Shown: positions 18,019 to 26,992 of the stretch, piece after piece
Position numbering within the stretch: the stretch's first letter is position 1
Layout of the letters: each line of letters starts with the position of its first letter
Source: an uncultured Mucilaginibacter sp.
Lineage (GTDB): Bacteria; Bacteroidota; Bacteroidia; Sphingobacteriales; Sphingobacteriaceae
Assembly (NCBI GenBank): GCA_903863845.1
Contig: CAIPDP010000018.1
Span: 1-64,000, forward strand
Direction: 5' to 3'
Length of the DNA stretch: 64,000 nt
The notes under the pieces: model-generated
The model's database searches: none
What the model was told of the DNA's origin: nothing
Seen by the model: only the letters and a program-made list of their open reading frames with translations
Position numbers and translations under genes: made by a program

Positions 18019-19476
18019 ATGGCTAAATACCAATTGTTACTGCCTAAAATGGGCGAAAGTGTTGCTGAAGCTACCATAATTAAATGGAGTAAAGCTGTTG
18101 GCGACATGATCGAGGCCGATGAGACAGTAATGGAAATTGCTACCGATAAAGTTGATTCCGAAGTTCCATCACCGGTTTCCGGTAAACTTTTAGAGCAATT
18201 GTGCGGCGAAAATGAAGTAGTGCAGGTTGGATCGGTGATCGCAATTATTGACACTGGGGGTGAGGAAGAAAAAAGCGAAGTAGCTGCACCTGTAGCGGTT
18301 GAGGCCCCTGTGGCGGAGCCAGGTCCGGTAGCCGAAGTTATAGAAGAAACTGTTGCTGCTGCTCAAAATATACCGGGTATCGAACAACTTCAGCCAAAAC
18401 CGATCGTAGCTCAGGAAATTATAGAAGGAAACCGGAGTTCGGGCAGGTTTTATTCGCCTCTGGTGAAAAACATAGCCGCACAGGAAGGTTTTACGCTCGA
18501 AGAACTGGATCAGATACCCGGAACCGGGGCTGAAGGTCGTTTAACCAAGGACGATCTGTTGAATTATATTCAGAATCCAGCTGCTTATAAAGCTGCTAAT
18601 GCGCAGCCTAAGTCCGTTGAACAGCCTAAGGAAGAACCTAAGGTTATTGAAATAGCACCTGAACCAGTTCAGGCGGAACCCGTTAAGCAGGAACCTGTTG
18701 TTCAAAAACCAGTGGAACAGGCACCGCAGCCCGAGGCGAAGCCCGCTCCGGCAGTATCTGTTTCGGGCGGAGACGAGATCATCGAAATGGATCGTATGCG
18801 TCGCCTGATCGCCGATCATATGGTGATGAGCAAGCAAACTTCACCACACGTAACTTCGTTTATCGAGGCTGACGTGACCAATATTGTGCAATGGCGCGAA
18901 AAAGTTAAAAACGCTTTTGAGAAGAAAGAAGGCGAAAAAATAACTTTCACCCCGATATTTATCGAGGCAGTTGCACGCGCTATCCGTGATTTTCCATTTG
19001 TGAACGTATCCGTTAGCGGGAATCAGATCATCAAAAAAGCAAATATAAACATAGGTATGGCTACGGCTTTGCCTAGCGGTAACCTTATCGTTCCGGTTAT
19101 TAAAAAGGCAGATGAACTTAACCTTGTTGGCTTAACCAAAGCTGTCAACGACCTTGCCAATCGCGCGCGTAACAATAAATTACTGCCCGACGAGGTAAAA
19201 GATGGAACATTCACGATCACCAATGTTGGTTCTTTCGGCAATGTGATGGGTACACCTATTATCAATCAGCCGCAAGTTGCAATTCTGGCAGTAGGGGCCA
19301 TAAAAAAGAAACCAGCCGTTATCGAAACACCACAGGGTGATATGATCGCCATCAGGCATATGATGTTTCTGTCGCTTTCCTACGACCATAGGGTAGTAGA
19401 CGGAGCCTTAGGCGGAACTTTCCTTCGCCGCATCGCCGATTACCTCGAGAAATGGGATATTAACAGGACGGTTTGA
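18019..19476 (+). CDS. Dihydrolipoamide acyltransferase (2-oxoacid dehydrogenase E2)
   Basis: 485 residues in the classic E2 order: lipoyl domain (about 1-78; lipoyl-Lys in EIATDKVDSEV), Pro/Glu/Ala-rich linker, peripheral subunit-binding domain (about 138-176, FYSPLVKNIAAQEGF...GRLTKDDLL), a second Pro/Glu/Val linker, and the catalytic core (about 250-485) with SYDHRVVDGALGG. It transfers acyl groups to CoA in a cytosolic complex. The sequence fits the branched-chain/pyruvate-type E2 better than a certain assignment to one substrate; E1 and E3 are not in the window. Confidence 0.9.
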   Translation: MAKYQLLLPKMGESVAEATIIKWSKAVGDMIEADETVMEIATDKVDSEVPSPVSGKLLEQLCGENEVVQVGSVIAIIDTGGEEEKSEVAAPVAVEAPVAEPGPVAEVIEETVAAAQNIPGIEQLQPKPIVAQEIIEGNRSSGRFYSPLVKNIAAQEGFTLEELDQIPGTGAEGRLTKDDLLNYIQNPAAYKAANAQPKSVEQPKEEPKVIEIAPEPVQAEPVKQEPVVQKPVEQAPQPEAKPAPAVSVSGGDEIIEMDRMRRLIADHMVMSKQTSPHVTSFIEADVTNIVQWREKVKNAFEKKEGEKITFTPIFIEAVARAIRDFPFVNVSVSGNQIIKKANINIGMATALPSGNLIVPVIKKADELNLVGLTKAVNDLANRARNNKLLPDEVKDGTFTITNVGSFGNVMGTPIINQPQVAILAVGAIKKKPAVIETPQGDMIAIRHMMFLSLSYDHRVVDGALGGTFLRRIADYLEKWDINRTV

Positions 19477-19481
19477 TTTGT

Positions 19482-19533
19482 TGGGTATTGGGTATCAGGT
19501 ATTGGGTATCAGGTATTGGGTATCAGGTATTGG
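19482..19533. repeat. Heptamer tandem array GTATTGG/GTATCAG
   Basis: A 14-bp unit made of the two heptamers GTATTGG and GTATCAG repeats three times, followed by a partial fourth copy. It begins about 6 nt after the E2 stop codon. Confidence 0.85.
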
Positions 19534-19587
19534 TTAATAGGGAATTTTACTTTAGTAAGTTAACTAAACTAGACATCTTGAGCATCA

Positions 19588-19612
19588 CCAAAAAATCCTG
19601 AAAATCGTGTCC
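19588..19612 (-). repeat. Dispersed ACACGATTTTCAGGATTTTTTGG repeat copy
   Basis: On the minus strand it reads GGACACGATTTTCAGGATTT and on. It is the same family as 3673-3693 and the GxxExxY flanks. Confidence 0.6.
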
Positions 19613-19624
19613 AAAAAATGATAT

Positions 19625-19677
19625 TCACTCACTCACTCACTCACTCACTAATTCACTAATTCACTCATTCACTAATT
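19625..19677. repeat. CACT/CACTAATT simple tandem repeat
   Basis: A run of TCAC tetramers passes into 8-bp CACTAATT-type units, immediately before the shared terminator. A related GAGTGAGTG run occurs on the plus strand near 28481. Confidence 0.75.
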
Positions 19678-19678
19678 A

Positions 19679-19712
19679 AACAGCAAAGGCTCCCGCAGGA
19701 GCCTTTGTTGTT
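19679..19712. terminator. Bidirectional terminator between E2 and hom genes
   Basis: A perfect 10-bp stem CAAAGGCTCC/GGAGCCTTTG (19684-19693 and 19698-19707) has a 4-nt loop, and flanking AACAG/TTGTT pairs extend it to about 15 bp. It lies between convergent genes and can serve both strands. Confidence 0.85.
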
Positions 19713-19739
19713 CATAAACTAACCGTAAAATTAGCCAAT

Positions 19740-20963
19740 TTAAACGGCTTGTTTTTTAGCCGGAGCTAAACTGACCCCTTTCAGCTGATCGGCAAAGGCG
19801 ATGAAAGCCTTGGTTGATATACGATGCTGATAATCGATCAGTTTTTGCAAATTGATTTTTCCGATCACATATTTAAAACTTCCTGAGTAATAACGTTCCT
19901 GGATATATTCAAATCCGAGCGCATCAACCAGGTCGTCATCTTCGTAGCGCAGGTAAATATTGAGCTCGATATCATTCGTAAATTGAAGCTCTTTCCTTGA
20001 TTTGGCTTTCTTGTATTCGTACTGGTACTCATAACGCAAGGCGGCAATATCCGATAAGACAGCCGAGCCGGTTGGATGTCCGCCTGCACCTTTGCCGAAA
20101 AAGAATTGCTGGTCGGCGAAAGCTGCCTGCACGATGACCCCGTTGTATTCATATTCCACATTATAGAGGAATTCTTTATCGTTAACGAATTTCGGCAAAA
20201 CAAATAGTGCCACATGCTGGTCGTCCAGTTCCTTAGCAACCGGCACCATTTTGATCTTCAGGTTTTTTTCGCGGGCATATTGCAGATCGTAGGCCGATAG
20301 GTTTTGTATCCCCAGGTTAAAAACTTCCTCGGGTTTAACCACAACACCATAAGCGTGAGCAGCCACGATAACCAGTTTGAATTTTGCATCAAAACCACCA
20401 ACGTCCATCGTAGGGTCGGTCTCAGCAAAGCCCAGGTCCTGAGCCTGTTTCAATGCACTGGCATAATCAAGCCCCTCTAAATAGCCTTTTGATAAAATAT
20501 AATTGGACGAACCATTGAATATACCGCAAATAGAATGCAGTAATTCGTTGTCGTAATACTCCTCCAGGTTACGGATGATAGGAATACTGCCGCAGACTGA
20601 TCCTTCATACAAAAGTGACGTGCCGTGTTGATGTTGTAAATTGATCAGCTCTTCGAGGTGATTTGCGATCATTTTCTTGCTGGCAGAAACCACATTCTTA
20701 CCACTGCTCAGTGCACGCGAAACGATCTCAAAAGCCGGTTCAGTTTCGTTGATCAGTTCAACAATGGTATTAATTTCGGGGTTATTCAATAATTCTTCAC
20801 GATCGGTAGTAAACAGTTCGGATGGTAGCGAACGTTGCTTGCTCTTATCCTTTATACATATTTTTACGATCTCGATATTCAGGTTCTTGGTTTTGATGAT
20901 GTCATGCAAACCCTGGCCGACAACGCCAAAACCAAAAAGTCCAATAGTTAGTTTCTTACTCAT
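19740..20963 (-). CDS. hom: Homoserine dehydrogenase
   Basis: Reduces aspartate semialdehyde to homoserine with NAD(P)H. 407 residues: N-terminal Rossmann motif GLFGFGVVGQGLHD, catalytic-domain blocks EGSVCGSIPIIRNLEEYYDNELLHSICGIFNGSSNYIL (residues ~119-156) and GFAETDPTMDVGGFDAKFKLVI, and GKGAGGHPTGSAVLSD. The C-terminal ~80 residues could be a degenerate ACT-like segment. It is the last gene of metY-metX-hom, overlaps metX by 4 nt, and supplies homoserine for the acetyltransferase. Confidence 0.94.
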   Translation of the reverse strand: MSKKLTIGLFGFGVVGQGLHDIIKTKNLNIEIVKICIKDKSKQRSLPSELFTTDREELLNNPEINTIVELINETEPAFEIVSRALSSGKNVVSASKKMIANHLEELINLQHQHGTSLLYEGSVCGSIPIIRNLEEYYDNELLHSICGIFNGSSNYILSKGYLEGLDYASALKQAQDLGFAETDPTMDVGGFDAKFKLVIVAAHAYGVVVKPEEVFNLGIQNLSAYDLQYAREKNLKIKMVPVAKELDDQHVALFVLPKFVNDKEFLYNVEYEYNGVIVQAAFADQQFFFGKGAGGHPTGSAVLSDIAALRYEYQYEYKKAKSRKELQFTNDIELNIYLRYEDDDLVDALGFEYIQERYYSGSFKYVIGKINLQKLIDYQHRISTKAFIAFADQLKGVSLAPAKKQAV

Positions 20964-22018
20964 GCTGATTGTTGTAGTTCTATAATTTTTCCTTTTACGT
21001 CGGTCTTAAAAAATGAAGTGATAACGTTGGTCAGGAGTTCTGTTTCAATAAGGAAGCCATCGTGCCCGTAAAACGAGTCGAGTTCGGCAAAAGCGGCTTT
21101 TGGAATATGCCTGAAGAGGTATTGCTGTTCTTCGATGGGGAAAAGCAGGTCGGATTTTAAGCCGATAACCAGCGTTTTGGCTTTGATCAGGCTCAAGGCT
21201 TTTTCAACGCCATTGCGTCCGCGGCCTACATTATGGGAGTCCATCACTTTGGACAGGTACCAATAGCTATAGGCATTAAAACGTTTTACCAGTTTTTCGC
21301 CCTGATAATTCTGGTATGAAGCGGCTTTAAAGTCGTCAGTTTTTTTATCATCATCCTCCTGCTGTGTTATCGAGTAGGTTTTGTACCCTCGGTAGGAGAG
21401 TAATGCGATACTGCGTGCAACTTTCAAACCTTTAGCACCGCCATCGGGTTGGTTGGCAAAAAAGCTGCGATCGGTAGCTATTGCCAACCGTTGCGATTCG
21501 TTAAATGCGATACCCCACGGAGAATGACGTGCGTTGGTGGCTATTAAAATAAGGTTTTTGATCCGCTCAGGTTCTATGATTGCCCATTCCATGGCTTGCT
21601 GACCACCCAAAGAACCCCCAATAACGATATGGATATTATTAATGTCGAGGTGTTCGGCTAAAAGCTGGTGTGCCTTTACCATATCGCGAACCGATATTTC
21701 GGGGAATGCAAGGTAGTAAGGCTGACCGTTAACCGGGTTGATGCTCAACGGGTTGCTGGTGCCGTAGTTTGAACCTAAAATATTGGCACAAACGATAAAA
21801 TGTTCATCCGGATTAAAATGGTAGCCATCGCCAAACAAGCCTTTCCACCAATCCAACACGTCGGAATTTGCCGTCAAGGCATGGCATACCCATACTACGT
21901 TATCCTTGTTTTTGTTCAGCTTGCCATAGGTATGAAATCCTATTTCTAAATGAGGCAGCTTGTGGCCGGATTCGAGTGCAAATTCCTGTTGATAATTAAA
22001 TTTTTGTAAGGTATTCAT
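20960..22018 (-). CDS. metX: Homoserine O-acetyltransferase
   Basis: Acetylates homoserine with acetyl-CoA to O-acetylhomoserine, the activated precursor for direct sulfhydrylation by MetY. 352 residues with an alpha/beta-hydrolase fold. The nucleophile elbow GGSLGGQQAMEW carries the Ser, and the His is in FYGHDGFLIE; the NILGSNYGTSNPLSINP block is typical of MetX. The C-terminus overlaps the hom start by 4 nt, which suggests coupled translation. A 169-bp gap containing hairpins separates it from metY. Confidence 0.94.
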   Translation of the reverse strand: MNTLQKFNYQQEFALESGHKLPHLEIGFHTYGKLNKNKDNVVWVCHALTANSDVLDWWKGLFGDGYHFNPDEHFIVCANILGSNYGTSNPLSINPVNGQPYYLAFPEISVRDMVKAHQLLAEHLDINNIHIVIGGSLGGQQAMEWAIIEPERIKNLILIATNARHSPWGIAFNESQRLAIATDRSFFANQPDGGAKGLKVARSIALLSYRGYKTYSITQQEDDDKKTDDFKAASYQNYQGEKLVKRFNAYSYWYLSKVMDSHNVGRGRNGVEKALSLIKAKTLVIGLKSDLLFPIEEQQYLFRHIPKAAFAELDSFYGHDGFLIETELLTNVITSFFKTDVKGKIIELQQSA

Positions 22019-22041
22019 CTGGTTGCTTTGTTAATCGGGAA

Positions 22042-22163
22042 GCGGCTATTTGCCGCCCCCGCTTAACTTGTTATATGATTGTATTTAAATCGCTTTGGCC
22101 TTCTGTTAAACTCTTTCTCTTCTTTTTATCAGAAAGCCTCCAATACTCCTTTTTTTGAGGAGT
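22042..22163 (-). other. Hairpin-rich metY-metX intergenic region
   Basis: Two hairpins are visible: ACTCC...GGAGT with a T-rich loop just past the metY stop (about 22144-22162), and a GCGGC...GCCGC stem near 22043-22062 about 25 nt before metX. They could attenuate readthrough or stabilise the processed ends of the operon mRNA. No aptamer was recognised here. Confidence 0.45.
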
Positions 22164-22187
22164 TAATTAAAATTATTTGTGTTGACG

Positions 22188-23510
<1,323 letters not shown>

Positions 23511-23666
23511 TTATTATTTCAATTTAAAATGGTTTTGCAAAAAGCTAAAAGAGACAGTGATCCAATATAGAGGCGAGCAGTGCTATCAGAAAATAGTAGT
23601 GCAGCCTACGCCGGGATCAACAATAACAAATACACATACACATGCGCTGAGCTACAAAACTGCGCG

Positions 23667-23689
23667 AGGGTACGAACCCTTTGAAGGGT
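23667..23689 (-). promoter_or_regulatory. Three-segment alternating hairpin downstream of the SAM aptamer
   Basis: On the minus strand the segments ACCCT (23685-23689), AGGGT (23676-23680) and ACCCT (23667-23671) occur in order, so the middle one can pair with either neighbour. This is the layout expected of mutually exclusive expression-platform helices. No strong U-tract follows, so the mode (termination or translation) is unclear. Confidence 0.4.
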
Positions 23690-23737
23690 ATGAATAATAC
23701 TTGCCGGAAAATGTAATTCAAACTTTTCATGGTTATT

Positions 23738-23848
23738 AATTTATATCCCCCGGAGATCCATTCTCCGGGCCAGGAATTGGCACCTTCTCAATCTGAGGGT
23801 TGCCAGCGGGTCATTGAGCCTGATCTCTCGCCGCTTCTTTATAAATCA
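23738..23848 (-). ncRNA. SAM-I (S-box) riboswitch upstream of metY
   Basis: On the minus strand the region contains the S-box core in order: AGAGATCAGGCTCAATGACC, CGCTGGCAACC, then AGGTGCCAATTCC, and a closing GGAGA...GGGGATATAAA side. P1 pairs TTTATA with TATAAA at the ends. SAM-I aptamers sense S-adenosylmethionine and repress methionine genes. It lies about 250 nt upstream of metY, matching the metY-metX-hom operon function. The assignment rests on motif reading, not on a covariance model. Confidence 0.88.
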
Positions 23849-23887
23849 AAACCTGTTTTGGAGGTATTGATCGAAAGGTATTGCTAC

Positions 23888-23919
23888 CAAATATTGTTGC
23901 GAAGATAATGCATAGCAAA
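23888..23919 (-). promoter_or_regulatory. Promoter of the SAM riboswitch-metY operon
   Basis: On the minus strand TTTG (complement of 23916-23919), a 20-nt spacer, then AATATTTG (complement of 23888-23895), which differs from TAnnTTTG at one position. The predicted RNA start lies about 30 nt before the aptamer P1. Confidence 0.6.
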
Positions 23920-23949
23920 GTAAATCTCCAAATTAAATTTGTTTTTTGT

Positions 23950-23969
23950 GGGAAGGGCAGGGCGGAGGG
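23950..23969 (+). other. Potential G-quadruplex
   Basis: Four GGG runs (23950-23952, 23955-23957, 23960-23962, 23967-23969) with loops of 2, 2 and 4 nt. They are about 30 bp upstream of the metY promoter -33 element. The neighbouring DNA to about 24020 is unusually G-rich. Confidence 0.45.
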
Positions 23970-24070
23970 TGGTTGGCGCGAGGCGGTTAGCGGAGGATGC
24001 GAGCAGAGGTGGTGGAAACGGTGAATTTATTCTTTGTATGTACTTAGGTCCTTTACAACTTTGCCTATTT

Positions 24071-24121
24071 CGGCTAAAGCCGTTTTGTTGAAATTCTTAT
24101 TCCGTTGGCTGAAGCCAACGG
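24071..24121. repeat. REP-like palindromes
   Basis: CGGCTAAAGCCG (24071-24082) and CCGTTGGCTGAAGCCAACGG (24102-24121) are near-perfect palindromes of the REP type. They precede the first of two related direct repeats. Confidence 0.65.
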
Positions 24122-24360
24122 CAATGAAATTTACAAAGCTATTGCTGCTACATTTAGGTTACGGATAAAGGATATAATATAAATGCTTTAGCCAAATCAA
24201 TTAGCTTGCTGTTTAATATAGGGCGTTTCAATATCTCCGCATACGACAATTTGCCTTAAGCCAACGGTAATGAAATTTAGAAACCTATTGCCGTCACATT
24301 TATTTGACGGATAAAGGATAAAGGATAAAGGATAAAGGATAAAGGATGAGGGCTTTAGCC
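24112..24360. repeat. Two diverged direct repeats, second with GGATAAA expansion
   Basis: Copy 1 (24112-24193) and copy 2 (24258-24360) both start AAGCCAACGG, share AATGAAATTTA and TATTGC blocks, and end CTTTAGCC. Copy 2 contains five perfect GGATAAA heptamers (24309-24343) where copy 1 has one. The gene-free stretch 23487-24442 thus holds the metY leader, a G-rich patch and these repeats. No protein-coding signal was seen in it. Confidence 0.7.
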
Positions 24361-24442
24361 AAACAGACAGACGCCTGGTTAATAAATAGTATATTGAAGG
24401 ATGATCGTCTCCATTTCCGGCAATCGCATGGCGGATATTTAC

Positions 24443-25087
24443 TTACCTGGCCCCAAACAAATTTCGCTTCAATTCATCCGAGATAACTTTGGTTACTTCG
24501 ATAATATCATCAGCTACTTGGGTATTGTTGGCTACGTGCCGGTGCGATTGATCGCGATAGGGCAGCAGGTATTGCTGGTAGGCCGGCATCACATGGTTAT
24601 GCCATCGGTACATCACATCTTCGTGGTCATAACCACGCTCGTGCAGGTCACGTTTAAGGCGCCGGGATAGGGCAATGGGTTCATCAGCTTCGATGAAAAT
24701 TTTCAGATCGAGCTTTTGCGCTATTTCTTCAAAGTGGAAGATGAACAGTCCTTCAATGATCAGTATCGGAGCGGGTTTGATCTCCAGCATTTTAGGAACG
24801 GCATCAGGGTTATTGAACGTATATTCCTTTTTATAAACCGTATTGCCAGCAATAAGTTGTTCGATGTCGGCCATAAACTGCTTACGGTCTATAGTCTCCG
24901 GTAGATCGAAATTGTACAGGGTATTTTCTTCCCGTGTCATCCCTGCTGCAACCGGAAAATAGTAATCATCCTGCGAAAGGAGGCAAATTTCATCAGCTGC
25001 AAAATGTTCCTGAAAACACTTCAGAAAAAAAGTTTTTCCGGAACCACTTCCGCCTGCTATACCTATGATGAAGGGAGCCTTAACCAT
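24443..25087 (-). CDS. udk: Uridine kinase
   Basis: Phosphorylates uridine/cytidine to UMP/CMP in pyrimidine salvage. 214 residues. P-loop GIAGGSGSGKT at about residues 9-19, then LLSQDDYYFP, NFDLPETIDR, LIIEGLFIFH and RLKRDLHERG (the lid/substrate Arg region), all typical of the uridine kinase/PRK family. It is the last gene of a three-gene minus-strand unit (DUF4905, LysM protein, udk) with gaps of 5-6 nt, so the three are cotranscribed. Confidence 0.93.
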   Translation of the reverse strand: MVKAPFIIGIAGGSGSGKTFFLKCFQEHFAADEICLLSQDDYYFPVAAGMTREENTLYNFDLPETIDRKQFMADIEQLIAGNTVYKKEYTFNNPDAVPKMLEIKPAPILIIEGLFIFHFEEIAQKLDLKIFIEADEPIALSRRLKRDLHERGYDHEDVMYRWHNHVMPAYQQYLLPYRDQSHRHVANNTQVADDIIEVTKVISDELKRNLFGAR

Positions 25088-25093
25088 TAAAAC

Positions 25094-26122
25094 CTATTGT
25101 TCGTTAGGGACGCCGTAGCTTAAATTTACCTGGAAACGTTTATCTAGAGCACCCAAAGCCTGGGCTACGTTTTTGGTCATTACGATGATCACGTCTTTCG
25201 TTTGTTCGTTATCCGTAAAGCGACCAACAACTTTTGCAAAAGTGGTGCGGTTGGTCATGATATTGGTTATTTTGATCACCGTACCAATTGGAGCTGTACG
25301 ATGCAGTACCAGTTTTTTATTGGGGTCCAGACTTTCGTCTTCGATCCATGTTCCTACGCCATGCTCATCCTTTTCAAAAATTCCAAATTTGTTCGAATTG
25401 GCATGAAAAACAGTTGCGTTAGCACTATCCTGGTGCGATACGACCAGTGTTGAATCCCGTTTAACAGTTTGGCTTTCAGTTGGGCTATCGAGCACTTTGG
25501 CAGGTGTTTGAACCGGTTCGGCAGGTACATTGGCACTGATATTCAATATTTGCCCGGGTTGTATCGTATTTGATGGCAGGTTGTTTTGCTTTTCGATATT
25601 GTCAACCGTAGTATTAAAACGTTTAGCTATTGAGTACAGGGTTTCGCCGGCCGATACCTTATATTGAGTTGGCGGGCCTGCCGGCTGCATTTCGGTATGT
25701 TTGGGCGAGTTTTGCTGTTGTACCGGTTGTTGTACTATCTTCGATTGTTCAGGTTCGCGACTTGCTGCCTGGCTATCTTCCGTCGACTGATCCTTTTCAC
25801 CCTTATGTTTTTTCTTGCTCTTTTTATCTGACGTGCTTGCTTTTTCTTTCTTTTTGGGCTCAGCGGCAGGTGCGCTCGCAGGAATTTTTATCGTTTTACC
25901 GATAGTCATTTTAGCATTGTCATTATAACTCTGCAATTCACTAACCGGTATATGGTATTTATGGGCGATCGAATAATACGTGTCTTTCTTTTTGATCTTA
26001 TAAACGATCACTTTTTTGCCTTTATGTTCTTCCTGAACCACCGAAGCAGCAGCAGAACGAGTAAAAGATAGGAGCGAGATCGTAAATATTGTCAGCGTCA
26101 GTAATAGAATTTTAAATTTCAT
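25094..26122 (-). CDS. LysM peptidoglycan-binding protein with C-terminal RlpA-like domain
   Basis: 342 residues. A signal peptide (about 1-26) precedes LysM 1 (VYKIKKKDTYYSIAHKYHIP, about 45-90), a Lys/Ser/Gln-rich linker, LysM 2 (YKVSAGETLYSIAKRF, about 152-198), a Ser/Thr-rich linker and a C-terminal ~95-residue domain resembling the RlpA double-psi beta-barrel (KFGIFEKDEHGVGTW...VVGRFTDNEQTKDVIIVMTK). It is predicted to bind peptidoglycan in the periplasm. The catalytic Asp/His pair of lytic RlpA is not obvious, so a structural role is as likely. It sits between DUF4905 and udk. Confidence 0.86.
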   Translation of the reverse strand: MKFKILLLTLTIFTISLLSFTRSAAASVVQEEHKGKKVIVYKIKKKDTYYSIAHKYHIPVSELQSYNDNAKMTIGKTIKIPASAPAAEPKKKEKASTSDKKSKKKHKGEKDQSTEDSQAASREPEQSKIVQQPVQQQNSPKHTEMQPAGPPTQYKVSAGETLYSIAKRFNTTVDNIEKQNNLPSNTIQPGQILNISANVPAEPVQTPAKVLDSPTESQTVKRDSTLVVSHQDSANATVFHANSNKFGIFEKDEHGVGTWIEDESLDPNKKLVLHRTAPIGTVIKITNIMTNRTTFAKVVGRFTDNEQTKDVIIVMTKNVAQALGALDKRFQVNLSYGVPNEQ

Positions 26123-26127
26123 TTCTT

Positions 26128-26889
26128 TTAGAAGTATTGTAAGTTTAAAACTTTCAACTGCGAATAGTTCTTTAGGTAGATCAACTGATCTTTAAAGATC
26201 AAGAACGACTCAGGCTGCATTTTTTGTATCCCGCTGTGTAATAAATCGTGGTAGATGATGTTATTCTCGTCCAGGAGGTACAGCAATTGCTGCAATTCGT
26301 CTTCCTTTTTCGCGTGCAAAGATACAATTCTCCACTTATTGCGTTCAAGATAAAAGCTTGAATTTTCCAGTGGATGAACAGGTATTTTTAGTGAAAGGAG
26401 GAATTCAGCCGAAACCGGGTCGGGTAATGACAGGTCTTTATTCAATTCAAGGTCGATGAGCGGCTGATATTCACGCAAAAACCGGCCGGTTTGAATGTCG
26501 ATCAGTTGCAGTTTTTTAGGCTGGAAGCGGATGTCATAACCGATAGGGCCGTTAATGGTCAGGTGGTCAAAAGCCAGGTTATAATTGCTCCAAACGGTTT
26601 TGCCGGTTTCAGACCGTAACGCTATCAATGCTTTGTGCACCGGGCTTTCCGTAGTTTGGTAGTGGTGTAATAACAAAATGCCGTCATTTGCAGCTTCGAT
26701 ACCTGTTAACCAGCGCTCATCGGTAGCCAGGTCTTCGAAATGAATTTTGCCGGTTTTCAGGCAAACAGACGAAAATAAAACGCTTTTATTGGCGGCATCC
26801 CGTGTTTCGATCAACAGGATATCCCTTAAGCTATCGATGTCGAAACGCCAGACGGGAGACTTAAAATGATGATCAATAAAAAGCGTCAT
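26128..26889 (-). CDS. DUF4905-like protein
   Basis: About 254 residues from ATG at 26889 (MTLFIDHHFKSPVWRFDID). An in-frame TTG 42 nt upstream is possible, but the ATG gives the more natural start. Repeating beta-strand blades (SVCLKTGKIHFEDL, ALRSETGKTVWSNYN, LIDIQTGRFLREYQPL) suggest a partial beta-propeller-like fold. It resembles DUF4905 proteins of Sphingobacteriaceae, with no known function. No signal peptide. It is the first gene of the unit with the LysM protein and udk. Confidence 0.65.
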   Translation of the reverse strand: MTLFIDHHFKSPVWRFDIDSLRDILLIETRDAANKSVLFSSVCLKTGKIHFEDLATDERWLTGIEAANDGILLLHHYQTTESPVHKALIALRSETGKTVWSNYNLAFDHLTINGPIGYDIRFQPKKLQLIDIQTGRFLREYQPLIDLELNKDLSLPDPVSAEFLLSLKIPVHPLENSSFYLERNKWRIVSLHAKKEDELQQLLYLLDENNIIYHDLLHSGIQKMQPESFLIFKDQLIYLKNYSQLKVLNLQYF

Positions 26890-26958
26890 GCTGCAAAGAT
26901 GGTGTTTTCCTGTGGATACCTTTATATACAAAGTAGCCTTACCTTAGGTTTTAATTTA

Positions 26959-26966
26959 TAAATTTG
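26959..26966 (+). promoter_or_regulatory. -7 element upstream of proS
   Basis: TAAATTTG is an exact TAnnTTTG match 26 nt before the proS ATG. No clear TTG at -33 was found. Confidence 0.45.
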
Positions 26967-26992
26967 GCCCTTAATCAGTTACTGATATTTAT

